NCBI GenBank assembly: GCA_947479055.1
Contig: CANJYE010000001.1
Span: 41,474-105,473 of the forward strand
DNA length: 64,000 nt
Direction: 5' to 3'
Source of the DNA: Erythrobacteraceae bacterium
Lineage (GTDB): Bacteria > Pseudomonadota > Alphaproteobacteria > Sphingomonadales > Sphingomonadaceae
Part shown: piece after piece, positions 1 through 8,876 of the stretch
Layout: the number at the start of each line of letters is the position of its first letter
How positions within the stretch are numbered: position 1 is the first letter of the stretch
Made by a program: the position numbers and the translations under genes
The notes under the pieces: generated by a model
What the model was told of the DNA's origin: nothing
The model's database searches: none
The model's input: the letters and a program-made list of their open reading frames with translations, nothing else

Positions 1-347
1 GGGGCCGGATCGATCCGGAGGTAGCGGATCGCCTCAACGCCGCGCGCGCGGCGGGCGGGCGGATCATTGCGGTAGGTACAACCAGTCTGCGCCTGCTCGA
101 AAGCGCCACTGATGAAAGCGGGACAATCCGTCCGTTCAAGGGCGACACTGCAATATTCATCACCCCCGGCTATCGCTTTCGCGCGATCGACGGGCTGATG
201 AGCAACTTCCACTTGCCGAAATCGACCCTGTTCATGCTGGTATCAGCGCTGATGGGGCTTGAGCGCATGCAGGCGGCCTATGCCCATGCGATTGCCGGGG
301 AATACCGCTTCTACAGCTATGGCGATGCCAGCCTGCTGATCCCCTGA
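1..347 (+). CDS. queA: QueA, tRNA preQ1(34) ribosyltransferase-isomerase, C-terminal part
   Basis: Only the last 114 or so codons are present; the gene enters from the left edge, with codons in phase with position 3. QueA transfers the ribosyl part of S-adenosylmethionine to preQ1 at the tRNA wobble base, making epoxyqueuosine. The visible part carries the family's late motifs: [18 protein letters not shown], and [17 protein letters not shown], and ends in the usual short [12 protein letters not shown] tail. The stop is TGA at 345-347. Its pathway partner tgt lies 4.2 kb downstream on the same strand, separated by unrelated genes. Recognition is firm although the N-terminal half cannot be checked. 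Confidence 0.95.
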   Translation, partial: GRIDPEVADRLNAARAAGGRIIAVGTTSLRLLESATDESGTIRPFKGDTAIFITPGYRFRAIDGLMSNFHLPKSTLFMLVSALMGLERMQAAYAHAIAGEYRFYSYGDASLLIP

Positions 348-353
348 GGGGTC

Positions 354-1274
354 CTAAAGCTTGTATTGCAGCATCGCGCTGACGCGGTGCTCGCGATAGT
401 CGAACAGCGGAACGTTGGATTTGCGGTCGATATATCGGAAGGCCGGCTTGAAGGTCAGGCGCCGGGTGATCGGAACATCCAGCCCGACACCATAGGTCGA
501 TCGCTTCTCGCGCCGCTCCGCGTTGATCGAAGGGGTGATTCCGGAATAATTCCGTTCACCATAGCTGTAGGACAGCCGCAGCTTCATCGGCGCCTTGGCC
601 AGACGGAGAGGAACCAGCGCGCGGGCGCTCGCCTGCCAGGCGCGGTAATCATATTCGGGGCCGGTTGCGTTCTCGTCATCATGGCGCAGCCCGAGCGCGA
701 CATAGCCCTTTCGCCGGGCGAAGAAGCGATAGGCATCAAGGCCCAGGTACTGCGTTCTGGCATCGAGCGCGGTCGAGGTGCGGTAGGCCTTTTTCATGTA
801 GGTGTAGCCCGCCCGGACATAGAGCCTGTCAGTCAGGAATGCAGAGACCGATGGAGATGCTACCTGTAGATTGAGAAAACTGTCGCCATCGAGCCGGACA
901 TGGGCGAAGCGGTAATCCATGCCGAAGGTGGCCTTGCCACGCTTTAGCGCGAGACTGGCAGATCCTTGGTGGATGTCGAGATCGTACTCCTTGATATCCT
1001 GGCGGAAAGTGCCGTCGTAGCTGTAGCCCAGGTTGAGCGTGACGGATTTGCTGTCGACCGCCCTGATATCGATGTTAGCGGTAACCAGCGCCGCGGCATC
1101 ACCCTTGCGAGCATTGATGTCGGTTTCATCGATCGAGACATTGCTGTCATATTCCGCACCCAGTGCCAGGCCACCCGACACCGGCAAGGCCGCAGCGCCG
1201 GACAGCGGCAGGCCTGCGCCCAAAAGGAAGAGGGCAAGCGCCGGAAGCGCCCGCCTGTTAGTCACAGCATGCAT
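354..1274 (-). CDS. Putative outer-membrane beta-barrel protein
   Basis: A 306-residue protein when started at the ATG at 1274, which opens a signal peptide (MHAVTNRR, then a hydrophobic run to about residue 27). A longer frame runs upstream, but it is Arg/Pro-rich and would bury the signal peptide. The mature part has alternating hydrophobic and polar strands, many Tyr and Arg residues, an early LGAEYDSNVS segment and a C terminus ending in AMLQYKL, all as expected for an outer-membrane barrel. The EYDSNV start resembles barrels of the surface-lipoprotein-assembly-modifier/DUF560 kind, but this assignment is tentative. It lies in the same orientation as the acidic secreted protein upstream (136 bases apart), so the two may be cotranscribed. 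It ends 6 bases after queA, convergent with it. Confidence 0.75.
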   Translation of the reverse strand: MHAVTNRRALPALALFLLGAGLPLSGAAALPVSGGLALGAEYDSNVSIDETDINARKGDAAALVTANIDIRAVDSKSVTLNLGYSYDGTFRQDIKEYDLDIHQGSASLALKRGKATFGMDYRFAHVRLDGDSFLNLQVASPSVSAFLTDRLYVRAGYTYMKKAYRTSTALDARTQYLGLDAYRFFARRKGYVALGLRHDDENATGPEYDYRAWQASARALVPLRLAKAPMKLRLSYSYGERNYSGITPSINAERREKRSTYGVGLDVPITRRLTFKPAFRYIDRKSNVPLFDYREHRVSAMLQYKL

Positions 1275-1410
1275 GTCGATTCCCGAACGCGTGGTTCCCG
1301 AAGCGGCCCGGCGTGGTGGATATTGGCGCAGGGCGCGATCGGCTGATCGCGCGAGTGGCCGCAGGGCGTACCGGGAGAAGGCGCAACAAACCTTCCCCCG
1401 GGGCCAGAGA

Positions 1411-2199
1411 TCAGTTCTTGTCGGCGCTGGCCGGAGCAGGTTGGGCCGCAACCGCGACTTCGACCCGGTCCATAGCCTGGTCGGCGGCCTTCTCGGCCGC
1501 TTCGTCAGCCGCATTGCCGCCGAGATCATCCGCGCCGCCGCCGGCCATGTTGTAGAAGATCACGTCGGGGTTTTCGAGTTCGTCGATGTTGCGCTCTTCG
1601 GGCGAGATCACGCCGTCAAGGTCGCGACCGCCGCCGGTGGCAACCTCTTCGCCAAGGTCCTTGTCACCGACGACCTCGTCTTCAACCGCAACCTCGTCTT
1701 CGACCGGAGTGCCATCATCGGGCATGCCGGTCATGGTGTAGATGACATGCTCTTCGCCGCCGTCCGCGACGGCAATGTCGTCCTTGATCAGGCCACCATC
1801 ATCGATCACTTCACCGCCTTCATCGGCGATCTTGATCAGATCGTCTTCGCCGCCGACATCGGCCGGATCGTCGGAGTTGCCGGAATCTTCAACGGCAATC
1901 TCGCCTTCGACGGCACCATCGTCCACGATCACTTCATCGGTGGGGTTCAGGTAGAGATTGCTGTCATCAACGATTTGGCCTTCGTCGCCAGTCGTTTCCT
2001 CGGTGCCGGGAAAATCGACGGTGGTTTCGTCCGGAACGACCGCTTCATCAGTCACAGTGCTTTCGTCCACGACTGTGGTTTCGTCCACGACAGTGCCTTC
2101 ATCGACAGCGACAACTTCCTGCGCAGAGGCAGACGTGCCTGCCGCAATAGCCAAGACCGCCGATGTCGCCAGCAGGGCCAAAACGCGAATTTTCCTCAT
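1411..2199 (-). CDS. Hypothetical acidic, low-complexity secreted protein
   Basis: I do not recognise a family. With the ATG at 2199 the product has 262 residues; a GAGGAG ribosome-binding site lies 7 bases upstream, which favours this ATG over the one at 2205. Residues 1-26 form a clear signal peptide (MRKIRVLALLATSAVLAI, then ASA-QE). Most of the rest is Asp/Glu/Val/Thr-rich with degenerate VVDEST/VVDETT/DDG repeats and almost no basic residues. The last 60 residues differ: an Ala-rich segment (NAADEAAEKAADQAMDRVEV) that could be helical, then AQPAPASADKN. Such composition fits an extracytoplasmic cation-binding or spacer protein, but that is inference only. It sits upstream of the barrel gene and divergent from the ABC exporter. 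Confidence 0.6.
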   Translation of the reverse strand: MRKIRVLALLATSAVLAIAAGTSASAQEVVAVDEGTVVDETTVVDESTVTDEAVVPDETTVDFPGTEETTGDEGQIVDDSNLYLNPTDEVIVDDGAVEGEIAVEDSGNSDDPADVGGEDDLIKIADEGGEVIDDGGLIKDDIAVADGGEEHVIYTMTGMPDDGTPVEDEVAVEDEVVGDKDLGEEVATGGGRDLDGVISPEERNIDELENPDVIFYNMAGGGADDLGGNAADEAAEKAADQAMDRVEVAVAAQPAPASADKN

Positions 2200-2314
2200 C
2201 TCCATACTCCTCGGGTCGAATCCGCTCCGCGCGGTTTCTTCTTCCATAGCAAGACGCAGACCTCATTGTAATCCCGCATACTTAAGGTGAAATTTTTTCC
2301 GTTGCTGCCTGCAA

Positions 2315-3289
2315 ATGTCGTCAGCGCTTGCAATGGCATCCCCTGACGCCACATTGCACGGTGTGGAATCGATACTCGACATCAAGGGTCTGACCAAGAT
2401 TTACCCGGACGGGCTCAAAGCCCTCGACGATGTCGATCTTGAAGTTCGGCGAGGCGAAATCTTCGCGCTGCTGGGCCCAAACGGCGCGGGCAAGACGACG
2501 CTGATCGGTGCTGTCTGCGGCATGGTTCGGCCAACCAATGGCACTATCCATGCCTTTGGCCATGATACGGCACGCGATTGGCGCAGCGCACGGGCGAAAA
2601 TCGGACTGGTTCCACAGGAGCTGGGCTTCGACATTTTCGAGACCGTGCAGCGTTCGGTTGCCTTTTCGCGGGGGCTGTTTGGCTGCCCGCCCGATCCGGC
2701 CAGACTTGAGGAAATTCTGCGTTCGCTGTCGCTGTGGGACAAGCGCGACAGCCAAATTCGCCACCTTTCCGGCGGTATGAAGCGCCGCGTGCTGATCGCC
2801 AAGGCGCTGGCGCATGATCCGGAACTGCTGTTTCTGGACGAGCCGACCGCCGGTGTGGACGTTGAATTGCGGCGCGACATGTGGCGGTTGATCGAGGAAC
2901 TGCGCGATGGCGGCACCACGATTATCCTCACCACCCACTACATCGACGAGGCGGAAGAAATGGCCGACCGGGTCGGCGTGATCCAGGATGGCCGGCTGCT
3001 ACTGGTCGAGGAAAAGCACGCTTTGATAGCGCGGATGGGCCGGGTCGAGGCGCTGTTCCGGCTTGCCAGCCCGCTTGCCGCGATCCCGCCGGAACTGGCC
3101 ACATATCCGCTTTCGCTGACCGAGGGCGGCACACGGCTGTGCTATCGCGGTTCCGGCCGCGAGGCGGATGGCGAAGTGGCCGCGCTGGTGCAGGCGATGG
3201 TCGGGGCGGGTGTGTTATTCACTTCGCTCGACATCCATGAATCGAGCCTTGAGGACGTCTTCGTCGACCTGATGGAGAGCGCGAGATGA
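2315..3289 (+). CDS. ABC transporter ATP-binding protein (ABC-2 export type)
   Basis: Cytoplasmic nucleotide-binding subunit, 324 residues. Walker A is GPNGAGKTT near residue 54, the signature is LSGGMKRR near 153, and Walker B with D-loop is [12 protein letters not shown] near 172, followed by the switch His in TTHYID. The C-terminal 90 residues form the extra domain seen in drug and polysaccharide exporters (CcmA/NodI/YadG-like). The stop overlaps the permease start by 4 bases (ATGA at 3286-3289), so the two are translationally coupled. Neither ATG at 2315 nor the one at 2333 has a good ribosome-binding site; the start is uncertain by six codons. The cargo is not evident. Confidence 0.9.
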   Translation: MSSALAMASPDATLHGVESILDIKGLTKIYPDGLKALDDVDLEVRRGEIFALLGPNGAGKTTLIGAVCGMVRPTNGTIHAFGHDTARDWRSARAKIGLVPQELGFDIFETVQRSVAFSRGLFGCPPDPARLEEILRSLSLWDKRDSQIRHLSGGMKRRVLIAKALAHDPELLFLDEPTAGVDVELRRDMWRLIEELRDGGTTIILTTHYIDEAEEMADRVGVIQDGRLLLVEEKHALIARMGRVEALFRLASPLAAIPPELATYPLSLTEGGTRLCYRGSGREADGEVAALVQAMVGAGVLFTSLDIHESSLEDVFVDLMESAR

Positions 3290-4053
3290 ACTTCAACGCG
3301 CGCGGGGCCTGGGCGATCTACAAATCGGAACTGTCGCGCGCCTGGCGGGCGTTCTTCCAGACTATCCTCTCGCCGGTGTTGACGACCTCACTCTATTTCA
3401 TCGTCTTCGGCGCGGCGATCGGCGGGCGGATCGAGCAGGCGGGCGGTGTGCCCTATGGGGCGTTCATCATCCCCGGCCTGCTGTTGCTGACACTGCTGAC
3501 CGAGACCACCACCAACGCCAGCTTCGGCATCTTCATGCCGCGCTTCACCGGCTCGATCTACGAACTGCTGTCCGCACCGGTGGGGGTGGCAGAGACGCTG
3601 ATCGGCTTTGTCGGCGCGGCGGCGACCAAGTCGCTGATCATATCCACGATCATCCTCGCCACGGCGACGCTGTTTGTCGATTACACCATCATCCATCCGC
3701 TCTGGGCGATATGCTTCATCGTGATGACGGCGGCGGCCTTTGCCCTGTTCGGCTTCATCATCGGCGTCTGGGCCGAGGGGTTCGAACGGTTGCAGATCAT
3801 TCCGCTGGTGGTGTTGACGCCGCTGACCTTCCTTGGCGGCACCTTCTATTCGATCGAGATGCTGGCCGAACCGTGGCGGACGGTCGCGCTGTTCAATCCG
3901 GTGGTCTACCTCGTCAACGGACTGCGCTGGACGTTCTACGGCACTTCAGACGTCGATATCGCCGTCTCGGCCGGTTTGACCGGGCTGTTCCTGGCGCTGT
4001 GCACCGGCATCATCGCCTGGATATTCCGCACCGGGTGGAAGTTGCGCAGCTGA
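3286..4053 (+). CDS. ABC-2 type transporter permease
   Basis: 255 residues with about six hydrophobic segments, the membrane partner of the overlapping ATPase. The pattern is that of the ABC-2 family (YadH/NodJ-like): an N-terminal cytoplasmic helix ([20 protein letters not shown]), a central segment with the conserved [12 protein letters not shown] and a [20 protein letters not shown] stretch before the last loop ([14 protein letters not shown] then [12 protein letters not shown]). These motifs are typical of exporters of small hydrophobic molecules or glycans. Nothing nearby fixes the substrate; the acidic secreted protein is encoded divergently and need not be related. Confidence 0.9.
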   Translation: MNFNARGAWAIYKSELSRAWRAFFQTILSPVLTTSLYFIVFGAAIGGRIEQAGGVPYGAFIIPGLLLLTLLTETTTNASFGIFMPRFTGSIYELLSAPVGVAETLIGFVGAAATKSLIISTIILATATLFVDYTIIHPLWAICFIVMTAAAFALFGFIIGVWAEGFERLQIIPLVVLTPLTFLGGTFYSIEMLAEPWRTVALFNPVVYLVNGLRWTFYGTSDVDIAVSAGLTGLFLALCTGIIAWIFRTGWKLRS

Positions 4054-4132
4054 GCTTGATCTTGCGCAAGGATGGCGGCAACGCGGCGGCTAAAGATGCA
4101 TCACGCATGCCACTTGGAGAAAGGCCGGGCTG

Positions 4133-4567
4133 TTGAACTTGGCGGAACGCGAAGCGAAGCTGGCCCTGCTGGAGCGGGGGCTGGAACGGGCGGCAGAAGT
4201 GGTCGGCGATATAACCGGCCCCGTCATGCAGCGCTTCTATGCCGGTCACCCCGATGCGCTGGAGGCATTCGAGCGGCACGGGCTGGGCGACCGCGACCTG
4301 CTGGAAGCGCGCATGGTGGAGAACTGCCTCTATTTCATGATGAACTGGTACGATCGCCCGCGCGAAGTGCTTGGCCTGATCGAGGATTCTGTGCCGCACC
4401 ACACCCATACGCTGGAGGTGGGTGGTGAGTGGTACGGCGGCATGCTGGAAGCTGCGCTCGCCGTGGTGATCGAGACAATCCCCGCCGATCAGCCGGAAGA
4501 ATTGCAGGTCTGGGCCGAAATGCGCGACCGGCTGCTGGGCGAAATCGCCACTGCCGCCACCTGGTGA
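4133..4567 (+). CDS. Globin-fold-like hypothetical protein
   Basis: 144 residues from a TTG start at 4133; a GGAGAAAGG ribosome-binding site lies about 9 bases before it and no better in-frame start exists. The helical pattern and the segment HHTHTLEVGGEWYGGM near residues 89-104 resemble the F-helix and FG-corner of sensor-type globins, in which a His followed by a short loop and a WY pair packs against haem. One of His89/90/92 could be the proximal ligand. This is pattern recognition, not a firm family call. It lies between the ABC exporter and tgt, with a 37-base gap to tgt. Confidence 0.55.
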   Translation: MNLAEREAKLALLERGLERAAEVVGDITGPVMQRFYAGHPDALEAFERHGLGDRDLLEARMVENCLYFMMNWYDRPREVLGLIEDSVPHHTHTLEVGGEWYGGMLEAALAVVIETIPADQPEELQVWAEMRDRLLGEIATAATW

Positions 4568-4604
4568 GCTTTTCAGTCCGCGCCTGAGCCGCTAGGCGGG
4601 CGGC

Positions 4605-5732
4605 ATGTCAGAACGCTTTGCATTCCAGATCCACGCCACTGATGGCAAGGCCCGCACCGGCACGATCCGGATGCAGCGCGGCGATATTCGCACGCCGGCC
4701 TTCATGCCGGTCGGCACCGCCGCCACGGTCAAGGCGATGAAGCCCGAGGCGGTGCGGGCAACCGGGGCGGATATCATCCTGGGCAACACCTACCATCTGA
4801 TGCTGCGCCCCGGCGCGGAACGGGTGGCGCGGTTGGGTGGGCTGCACCGTTTCATGAACTGGGACCGCCCGATCCTGACCGACAGCGGCGGCTACCAGGT
4901 GATGAGCCTGTCCGACCTCAGGAAGATCACCGAGGAGGGCGTGGCCTTCGCCAGCCACCTCGACGGTTCGCGCCATATGCTGACGCCGGAACGCTCGATG
5001 GAAATCCAGCGGCTGCTTGGCTCCGATATCGTCATGGCCTTCGACGAATGCCCCCGCGCCGACCAGTCGCGCGAAGTCATCGCCCGTTCGATGGAACTGA
5101 GCATGCGCTGGGCGCAGCGTAGCCGCGACGGGTTTGACAGCGGTGCAGAGCACGCCGCGCGTTCCGCCCTGTTCGGCATCCAGCAGGGCGCGCTGGACGA
5201 AGGCCTGCGCAAGGCAAGTGCGGATGCGCTAACCGCAATCGGCTTTGACGGCTATGCCATCGGCGGCCTCGCCGTGGGGGAAGGGCAGGAAGCGATGTTC
5301 GCCACGCTCGATTTCGCCCCCGGCCAGCTGCCGGCTGACCGCCCGCGCTATCTGATGGGCGTGGGCAAGCCGGACGATCTGGTCGGCGCGGTGGAACGGG
5401 GCATGGACATGTTCGACTGCGTGCTGCCGACCCGTTCCGGCCGCAACGGGCAGGCCTTCACCTGGAACGGGCCTATCAACCTCAGGAACGCGAAATTCGC
5501 GGAAGACACCGGCCCGCTGGACGAACGCTGCAACTGCCCCACCTGCGCAAGCTACAGCCTCGCCTATATCCACCACCTGATCCGCTCTGGCGAGATCCTG
5601 GGGGCGATGCTGATGACGGAGCATAATCTGTCGTTCTACCAGCAGTTGATGCAGGCGATGAGGGATGCGATCAGGGAAGGGCGGTTCGGGGCGTGGGCGG
5701 CGGAGTTTCGGCGGGGGTATCTGGGGGCCTGA
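4605..5732 (+). CDS. tgt: tRNA-guanine(34) transglycosylase
   Basis: 375 residues, full length for the bacterial family. Tgt exchanges guanine 34 of GUN-anticodon tRNAs for preQ1, the step before QueA. The general acid/base Asp lies in [10 protein letters not shown] (Asp93), substrate-recognition segments are [11 protein letters not shown] and [10 protein letters not shown], the nucleophile lies in [12 protein letters not shown], and the zinc site is CNCPTC plus the His of MTEHNLSFY. All key residues are present. The ATG at 4605 fits the usual N terminus ([17 protein letters not shown]). Confidence 0.98.
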   Translation: MSERFAFQIHATDGKARTGTIRMQRGDIRTPAFMPVGTAATVKAMKPEAVRATGADIILGNTYHLMLRPGAERVARLGGLHRFMNWDRPILTDSGGYQVMSLSDLRKITEEGVAFASHLDGSRHMLTPERSMEIQRLLGSDIVMAFDECPRADQSREVIARSMELSMRWAQRSRDGFDSGAEHAARSALFGIQQGALDEGLRKASADALTAIGFDGYAIGGLAVGEGQEAMFATLDFAPGQLPADRPRYLMGVGKPDDLVGAVERGMDMFDCVLPTRSGRNGQAFTWNGPINLRNAKFAEDTGPLDERCNCPTCASYSLAYIHHLIRSGEILGAMLMTEHNLSFYQQLMQAMRDAIREGRFGAWAAEFRRGYLGA

Positions 5733-5961
5733 CAGGCCGAGCGCCATTCGGCCAGGGCGGCGCTTTCCTGACAAGGTTGACACAGTTGACACAGTCCTGA
5801 GGAATAAACCGCTCCCTCCCCACGAAGGGCAAAAGCGGCGGTTCTGCGCAGACAGCAGCCTGGGATCGACGATGGGAAAGAGCTAGTGCCACCTTGGCAG
5901 GCCGGGGGCTTGTAGGAAAGCGGCGACTGTCCCGCCCGGCCCACCAACCCCACCTACCACC

Positions 5962-6058
5962 CGTCATCCCGACGAAGGCCAGGACCCAGCGAGAAGATAA
6001 GATCGCGAAGCGGCGTTTGTTTGTGCCGGTCTGGATCCCGGCCTTCGCCGGGATGACG
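5962..6058. repeat. Inverted pair of REP-like elements
   Basis: The 28-mer at 5962-5989 (begins CGTCATCCCGACGAAGGCC) is the reverse complement of 6031-6058 with three mismatches; the spacer is 41 bases. Each arm contains a smaller near-palindrome around CCCGGC(GAA)GGCCGGG. Such CGTCATCCCGGCGAAGGC elements are common intergenic repeats in sphingomonad genomes. The pair could form a long hairpin or be a short non-autonomous mobile element. Confidence 0.7.
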
Positions 6059-6104
6059 AAAATGTGAGGAACTTCATTGCAAGTATACCTAGCCCCACCC
6101 CCAC

Positions 6105-6126
6105 CCCCTCCCGCAAGCGGGAGGGG
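6105..6126. repeat. Perfect 10-bp palindromic hairpin
   Basis: CCCCTCCCGC, a two-base AA centre, then GCGGGAGGGG. The stem is perfect and very GC-rich but has no T tract on either side, so it is more likely part of an interspersed repeat than a terminator. Confidence 0.55.
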
Positions 6127-6236
6127 AGCGAGACTTGCTGAGCCGCAGGCGAGGTTAGTCGCAGCGGGGTTGGCGTGGCCGCAAGCGACGACATTTCGGA
6201 CATTGACTCGCTGCACTGCGTAGGCGTTTATGAGGC

Positions 6237-6461
6237 ATGTTCTGGTTGAAGGCCTATCAGCGGCGCGAAAGCCTCTCAGATTCCGAATTGGAACGATTGC
6301 TGGCGGCGTTGACAGATCAGGTAAAGCAGTATCGTTATGCCATTCGCAATTACCCGCCGGACCGGATGGAGCGTTACGGTCAACCTTTTCTCGATGACCT
6401 CGAAGAAAGAGTGAGAGTGGTTACGCATTTGGTCAAAGACAGAGCCACGCCACCGAACTGA
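6237..6461 (+). CDS. Hypothetical small protein
   Basis: 74 residues, not recognised. The sequence is charged and predicted helical (RRESLSDSELERLLAALTDQ, then PFLDDLEERVRVVTHLVK), with no signal peptide or membrane segment. The ribosome-binding site is weak (TGAGG two bases before the ATG). The YPPDRMERYGQPF centre and regular amphipathic pattern argue for a real gene rather than a chance frame, but support is modest. It stands alone between the repeat region and the rpsD terminator. Confidence 0.45.
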   Translation: MFWLKAYQRRESLSDSELERLLAALTDQVKQYRYAIRNYPPDRMERYGQPFLDDLEERVRVVTHLVKDRATPPN

Positions 6462-6492
6462 AGCCTGCTTCCCACCCTATTCCAGACAAACC

Positions 6493-6520
6493 AAAAAGGG
6501 CGGCCCTTCCGGACCGCCCC
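6493..6520 (-). terminator. Rho-independent terminator of rpsD
   Basis: On the minus strand a GGGCGGTCC / GGGCCGCCC hairpin with a GGAA-type loop is followed by TTTTT. It starts 27 bases beyond the rpsD stop and is placed correctly to end that transcript. Confidence 0.8.
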
Positions 6521-6546
6521 CATGAAACCCATATCTCGCAACCCGA

Positions 6547-7161
6547 TCAGCGCGAGTAGAATTCCACCACCAGGTTCGGTTCCATGGTGACCGGATAGGG
6601 CACCTCGTCCAGCTTGGGGACGCGGGTGAAAGTGATCTTGTCGTTGCCGTCGGGCGCGACGTAATCGGGGATGTCGCGTTCCGGCAGGCTCTGCGCTTCG
6701 GCGATCAGGGCCATTTCCTTGGCCTTGGTGCCCAGCGAAATGATATCGCCCGGCAGCACGCGGCGGCTGGCGATGTTGCACTTCACGCCGTTGACGCGGA
6801 TGTGGCCGTGGTTGACGACCTGGCGGGCCGAGAAGATGGTCGGGGCAAACTTGGCGCGATAGACCACCATGTCCAGCCGCTGTTCCAAGAGGCCGATCAG
6901 GTTCTGGCCGGTGTCGCCCTTCATCCGGGCGGCTTCCTGATAGGTGCGCTTGAACTGCTTTTCGGTGACGTCGCCGTAATAGCCCTTCAGCTTCTGCTTG
7001 GCGCGAAGCTGCGTGCCGTAGTCGGACATCTTGCCCTTGCGGCGCTGGCCATGCTGGCCCGGGCCGTAGGAACGGCGGTTGACGGGGCTGGAAGGCCGGC
7101 CCCAGATATTTTCGCCCATGCGGCGGTCAAGCTTATGCTTGGCGCTCTTGCGCTTCGACAT
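6547..7161 (-). CDS. rpsD: 30S ribosomal protein S4
   Basis: 204 residues from the ATG at 7161; the ten extra residues of a longer frame do not belong to the family, whose start [20 protein letters not shown] is typical of alphaproteobacteria. S4 binds 16S rRNA early in small-subunit assembly. The N-terminal domain carries [20 protein letters not shown], and the S4 RNA-binding domain begins near residue 93 ([19 protein letters not shown], then [10 protein letters not shown]). It is monocistronic here, with its own terminator. Confidence 0.98.
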   Translation of the reverse strand: MSKRKSAKHKLDRRMGENIWGRPSSPVNRRSYGPGQHGQRRKGKMSDYGTQLRAKQKLKGYYGDVTEKQFKRTYQEAARMKGDTGQNLIGLLEQRLDMVVYRAKFAPTIFSARQVVNHGHIRVNGVKCNIASRRVLPGDIISLGTKAKEMALIAEAQSLPERDIPDYVAPDGNDKITFTRVPKLDEVPYPVTMEPNLVVEFYSR

Positions 7162-7378
7162 ATGTCGTCTCCAATTTGCTGTCGCCGCCACTGTGGCAGC
7201 GCTTCAACCCGGTCTCGCACCAGCAGGCCTGTTGCCTGATGCGGCCACCGCTTCACCGGGGTGCGGGGCCAATTGCGAGCGCGGCCCTTAGCAGGAATGG
7301 CGTGTTGGTCAAGCTGTGGCAGGCATCCGGCTCTAATGCCTCTCGACATTGCGCGGCTTCCATCGCAAGGAGCCGCGC

Positions 7379-7690
7379 ATGACGGATCCTATCCTTCCGC
7401 CCGATGATTGCCGCAGCATGGCCGATGTCCGTGCCGGGGTCGATGCGACCGACGCCGCGCTGGTCGATCTGCTCGGCCGCCGCTTCGGCTACATGCGCGC
7501 CGCCGCCCGGATCAAGCCGTCCCGCGACGATGTCCGCGACGAGGCGCGCAAGGCGGAAGTGATCGAAGCCGCCTGCACTGCCGCCCTGGATGCCGGACTT
7601 CCCGCTGATGTAATTGCCGCTCTGTGGGACCGGCTGGTCGAAGCCTCCATTGCCTATGAGCTGGAGGAATGGGACCGGCTGAAAGGCTAA
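7379..7690 (+). CDS. Chorismate mutase, AroQ type
   Basis: 103 residues from the ATG at 7379, which has an AAGGAG site in front. The enzyme rearranges chorismate to prephenate on the way to Phe and Tyr. The AroQ all-helical pattern is clear: an N-terminal helix with VDATDAALVDLLGRRFGYM, then ARIKPS with the conserved Lys, DEARKAEVIEAA, and a last helix LWDRLVEASIAYELEEW. The size fits a stand-alone domain. Its stop overlaps the end of the convergent trmJ-like gene by 4 bases. Confidence 0.9.
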   Translation: MTDPILPPDDCRSMADVRAGVDATDAALVDLLGRRFGYMRAAARIKPSRDDVRDEARKAEVIEAACTAALDAGLPADVIAALWDRLVEASIAYELEEWDRLKG

Positions 7691-8415
7691 TCCCTGTACG
7701 GTTTGCGGGCCAGTGTGGTGAGAACGCCGCGCATCGTGCGGACCTCGAGGTGGTTCCAGCGCGGCTTGGTCAGGATGTTGCGAAGGTTCAGCGCATTGGC
7801 GACTGCGCGGCCGGCCGGCAGGAAATAGCCGCGAGGTTCCAGCAGTTGGGTGAAATGTTCGATCAGCCCGTCAAGTTCCTCCTGCGGGGCGGGGGGCAGT
7901 TCCTCTTCCACGGTCGGCTGGGCCAATGATTGATGTTTCGACCACTCGTAGGCGCACAGGATCACCGCCTGGGCGAGGTTGAGCGAGGCGAATTCGGGGT
8001 TGATCGGCACGGTGATGATCGCCCGCGCAACGGCCACATCCTCGGTTTCCAGGCCCGATCGTTCCGGCCCGAACAGGATGGCGTGGCGGCCGGGCTGGGT
8101 GGCGATGTCCCTTGCAGCCTGTTCAGGGGTCAGCACCGGCTTGGTCACCCCGCGCTTGCGCACGGTGGTGGCATAGATGTGCTCGCAATCGGCCACGGCC
8201 TCGGCCAGCGTTGGGAAGACCTGTGCCTCAGCCAGCACCCCATCGGCTCCGGCAGCGGAGGGGCCTGCATCGGGATTGGGCCAGCCGTCACGAGGGGCCA
8301 CCAGGCGCAAGTCGGTCAGCCCGAAATTGAGCATCGCCCGCGCCGCCTTGCCGATATTCTCGCCCAGTTGCGGGCGGACGAGGACGATGACGGGCCTGTT
8401 CGCGGTGCTGCTCAC
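7687..8415 (-). CDS. trmJ: SpoU-family tRNA/rRNA methyltransferase, TrmJ-like
   Basis: 242 residues starting with GTG at 8415, which overlaps the nrdR stop (GTGA). The family (SPOUT, trefoil knot) methylates the 2'-hydroxyl of RNA nucleotides, for TrmJ at tRNA position 32. Motif 1 is [22 protein letters not shown] near residue 11, motif 2 is [16 protein letters not shown] near 113, and motif 3 is [19 protein letters not shown] near 139, all diagnostic. The C-terminal 60 residues form the helical extension seen in TrmJ/LasT. Substrate position is by family only. Confidence 0.9.
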   Translation of the reverse strand: MSSTANRPVIVLVRPQLGENIGKAARAMLNFGLTDLRLVAPRDGWPNPDAGPSAAGADGVLAEAQVFPTLAEAVADCEHIYATTVRKRGVTKPVLTPEQAARDIATQPGRHAILFGPERSGLETEDVAVARAIITVPINPEFASLNLAQAVILCAYEWSKHQSLAQPTVEEELPPAPQEELDGLIEHFTQLLEPRGYFLPAGRAVANALNLRNILTKPRWNHLEVRTMRGVLTTLARKPYRD

Positions 8416-8873
8416 GGATTTCCGGCATCGCGGACAGTGCTGGCGAATTCCTCGAAATCCCTGGCTTCCGAGAAGTCGCGATAGACCGATGCGAAGCGGA
8501 TATAAGCTACGCTGTCAAGCTGGCGCAGCCCGTCCATCACCATTTCGCCGATCTGGGCCGAGGGTATCTCGCTCTCACCCATGGTTTCGATCTGGCGCTG
8601 AATGCCTGAGACGAGCTGGTCGAGCCGTTCCTGCGCAAGGCCGCGCTTGCGGCAGGCAAGGGCCACCGACTGCTCGATCTTGGCGCGGTCGAACGGCTCT
8701 CGTTTGCCCCCGCTCTTGACCACGGTCACTTCGCGCAGCTGGACCCGTTCGAAAGTGGTGAAGCGGCCGCCGCAGCTTTCGCACTGGCGGCGGCGACGGA
8801 TTGCGGTGTTGTCCTCGGTCGGCCGCGAATCCTTCACCTGGCTGTCGTCATGGGCGCAGAACGGGCAGCGCAT
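8412..8873 (-). CDS. nrdR: Transcriptional repressor NrdR
   Basis: 153 residues. NrdR binds NrdR boxes upstream of ribonucleotide reductase genes and senses (d)ATP. The N-terminal zinc ribbon is MRCPFC ... [13 protein letters not shown] (Cys3, Cys6, Cys31, Cys34), followed by an ATP-cone domain from about residue 49 ([16 protein letters not shown]). The start lies 3 bases after the glyA stop, and the gene overlaps the methyltransferase gene by 4 bases. Confidence 0.97.
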   Translation of the reverse strand: MRCPFCAHDDSQVKDSRPTEDNTAIRRRRQCESCGGRFTTFERVQLREVTVVKSGGKREPFDRAKIEQSVALACRKRGLAQERLDQLVSGIQRQIETMGESEIPSAQIGEMVMDGLRQLDSVAYIRFASVYRDFSEARDFEEFASTVRDAGNP

Positions 8874-8876
8874 GGC

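Larger units (their letters stand above)
5733..6236. other. Gene-free region with palindromic repeats
   Basis: This is the only stretch above 300 bases without a gene. It starts after tgt and ends at a small ORF. It holds an inverted pair of REP-like 28-mers (5962-6058) and a perfect GC-rich hairpin (6105-6126), annotated separately. Between 5740 and 5950 I see no ribosome-binding site, no coding bias and no RNA gene. ORFs crossing the region are short and overlap the palindromes. Confidence 0.6.

Noticed and set aside
1033..2271. 412-codon plus-strand frame
   Set aside because: It spans the acidic-protein gene and part of the barrel gene in antisense; the real genes have signal peptides and ribosome-binding sites, this frame has none.
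6203..6231. Promoter TTGACT-N17-GTTTAT for the small ORF at 6237
   Set aside because: The start codon would lie only six bases beyond the -10 hexamer, leaving no room for a leader.
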